A DNA stretch of 64,000 nucleotides from Liolophura sinensis (taxonomy: Eukaryota > Mollusca > Polyplacophora > Chitonida > Chitonidae), in NCBI RefSeq assembly GCF_032854445.1, contig NC_088302.1, positions 47,842,645 through 47,906,644 on the forward strand. The letters run 5' to 3'. Under the pieces are notes generated by a model. That model was not told the DNA's origin. It did no database searches and saw only the letters and a program-made list of their open reading frames with translations. Both the position numbers and the translations under genes were made by a program. The number at the start of each line of letters is the position of its first letter. The first letter of the stretch is position 1. Positions 63,401-64,000 of this stretch are shown here, in pieces.

Positions 63401-64000
63401 ATAAGCAGGATCATCTAACCATCAAGAAATCATAAATTCATATCAAACCAGAAGTGAACAGAACCTCCAGTTAATAGGAAAAACACCTGGAAACCTCTTA
63501 TGAGTTAACCAATACTGTAGGTGGACACAACGTCCTGTAAAACACCTTCATTTAACAAGAACACAGACAGTTGCACTTTACCACGCCCCGTTTCTTTTCT
63601 ACTCTGTGACAAGTGGCATTGAAAGTTTCAACACATGCGACCTGTCCACCTGCAACCATTTGATCCCCACCAATATTCTGTTTACAACAAAACTGGGAAG
63701 TCTGAAATCTTTCACCATAAACTATGTGACCCGATCAGTTCGCCATATGTCACCTGAATACCTGTGGAGTTTGCCAGTAGAATGTTAATGACGGCAGCAG
63801 CATAGCGCCAATTTACACTGCGTATTACAGGGCATCTATTGATTAGAGATGAGGGTCGGTGCAGTGACCCCTGTCTGACATCCGTACACATCAGGGTACC
63901 AATCAACGAATACTCATCCACCCAAACCAGAATGGTTACTTTGTTCCTGAGGGACTCCTGCGTTTTCTGTCAAACCAGCAACAAAATTATGAAATCATCC
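57475..64000. other. MEF2 upstream region
   Basis: By position this holds the MEF2 5' UTR intron and possibly distal promoter and enhancers. No coding exon, RNA gene or defined repeat was recognised. The short frames here are AT-rich and unsupported. Confidence 0.4.

Overview
This is a eukaryotic window from an animal nuclear genome, most likely a lophotrochozoan and probably a mollusc. It has long introns with consensus GT-AG splice sites, two animal genes that can be rebuilt exon by exon, and several families of tRNA-headed SINEs whose conserved parts I associate with molluscan DNA. The species is not determinable from the sequence. There are no prokaryotic operons, no CRISPR array and no rRNA or stand-alone tRNA gene.

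Layout. 1-12,400 holds repeats only, including a 62-bp minisatellite (2149-3919), SINEs, an inverted repeat-4 pair and a foldback MITE-like element. 12,433-12,956 (minus) is the first coding exon of a polypeptide GalNAc-transferase, whose catalytic exons are not seen and should lie left of the window. 12,957-20,106 is a head-to-head gap with SINEs and a 21-bp repeat with an inverted arm. 20,107-30,730 (plus) is a complete nine-exon gene for the beta subunit of protein geranylgeranyltransferase type I (PGGT1B), 357 residues. 30,731-41,228 is a convergent intergenic region: 3' UTRs, SINEs with intact target-site duplications, a long 29-bp minisatellite, and an orphan coding-looking exon at 38,076-38,303. 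41,229-57,474 (minus) is MEF2, rebuilt as eight coding exons and 435 residues. 57,475-64,000 lies upstream of the MEF2 coding region and shows no recognisable coding exon.

The main surprise is in PGGT1B. The last 24 bases of exon 6, its 5' splice site and about 50 bases of intron have been amplified into 18 tandem copies (25,862-27,229). The transcript therefore carries 18 near-identical splice donors in a row, and only the first gives a full-length enzyme. The same gene has a GC-AG intron, a 51-bp minisatellite in intron 4 and a 47-bp repeat in its 3' UTR. A second array, of 29-bp units each resembling a 3' splice acceptor, abuts the orphan exon at 38,076. The window is thus unusually rich in minisatellites, two of which touch exon edges.

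The three named genes are functionally unrelated (protein prenylation, mucin-type O-glycosylation, muscle/neural transcription). Nothing suggests they work as a cluster. No new multi-gene system was found.
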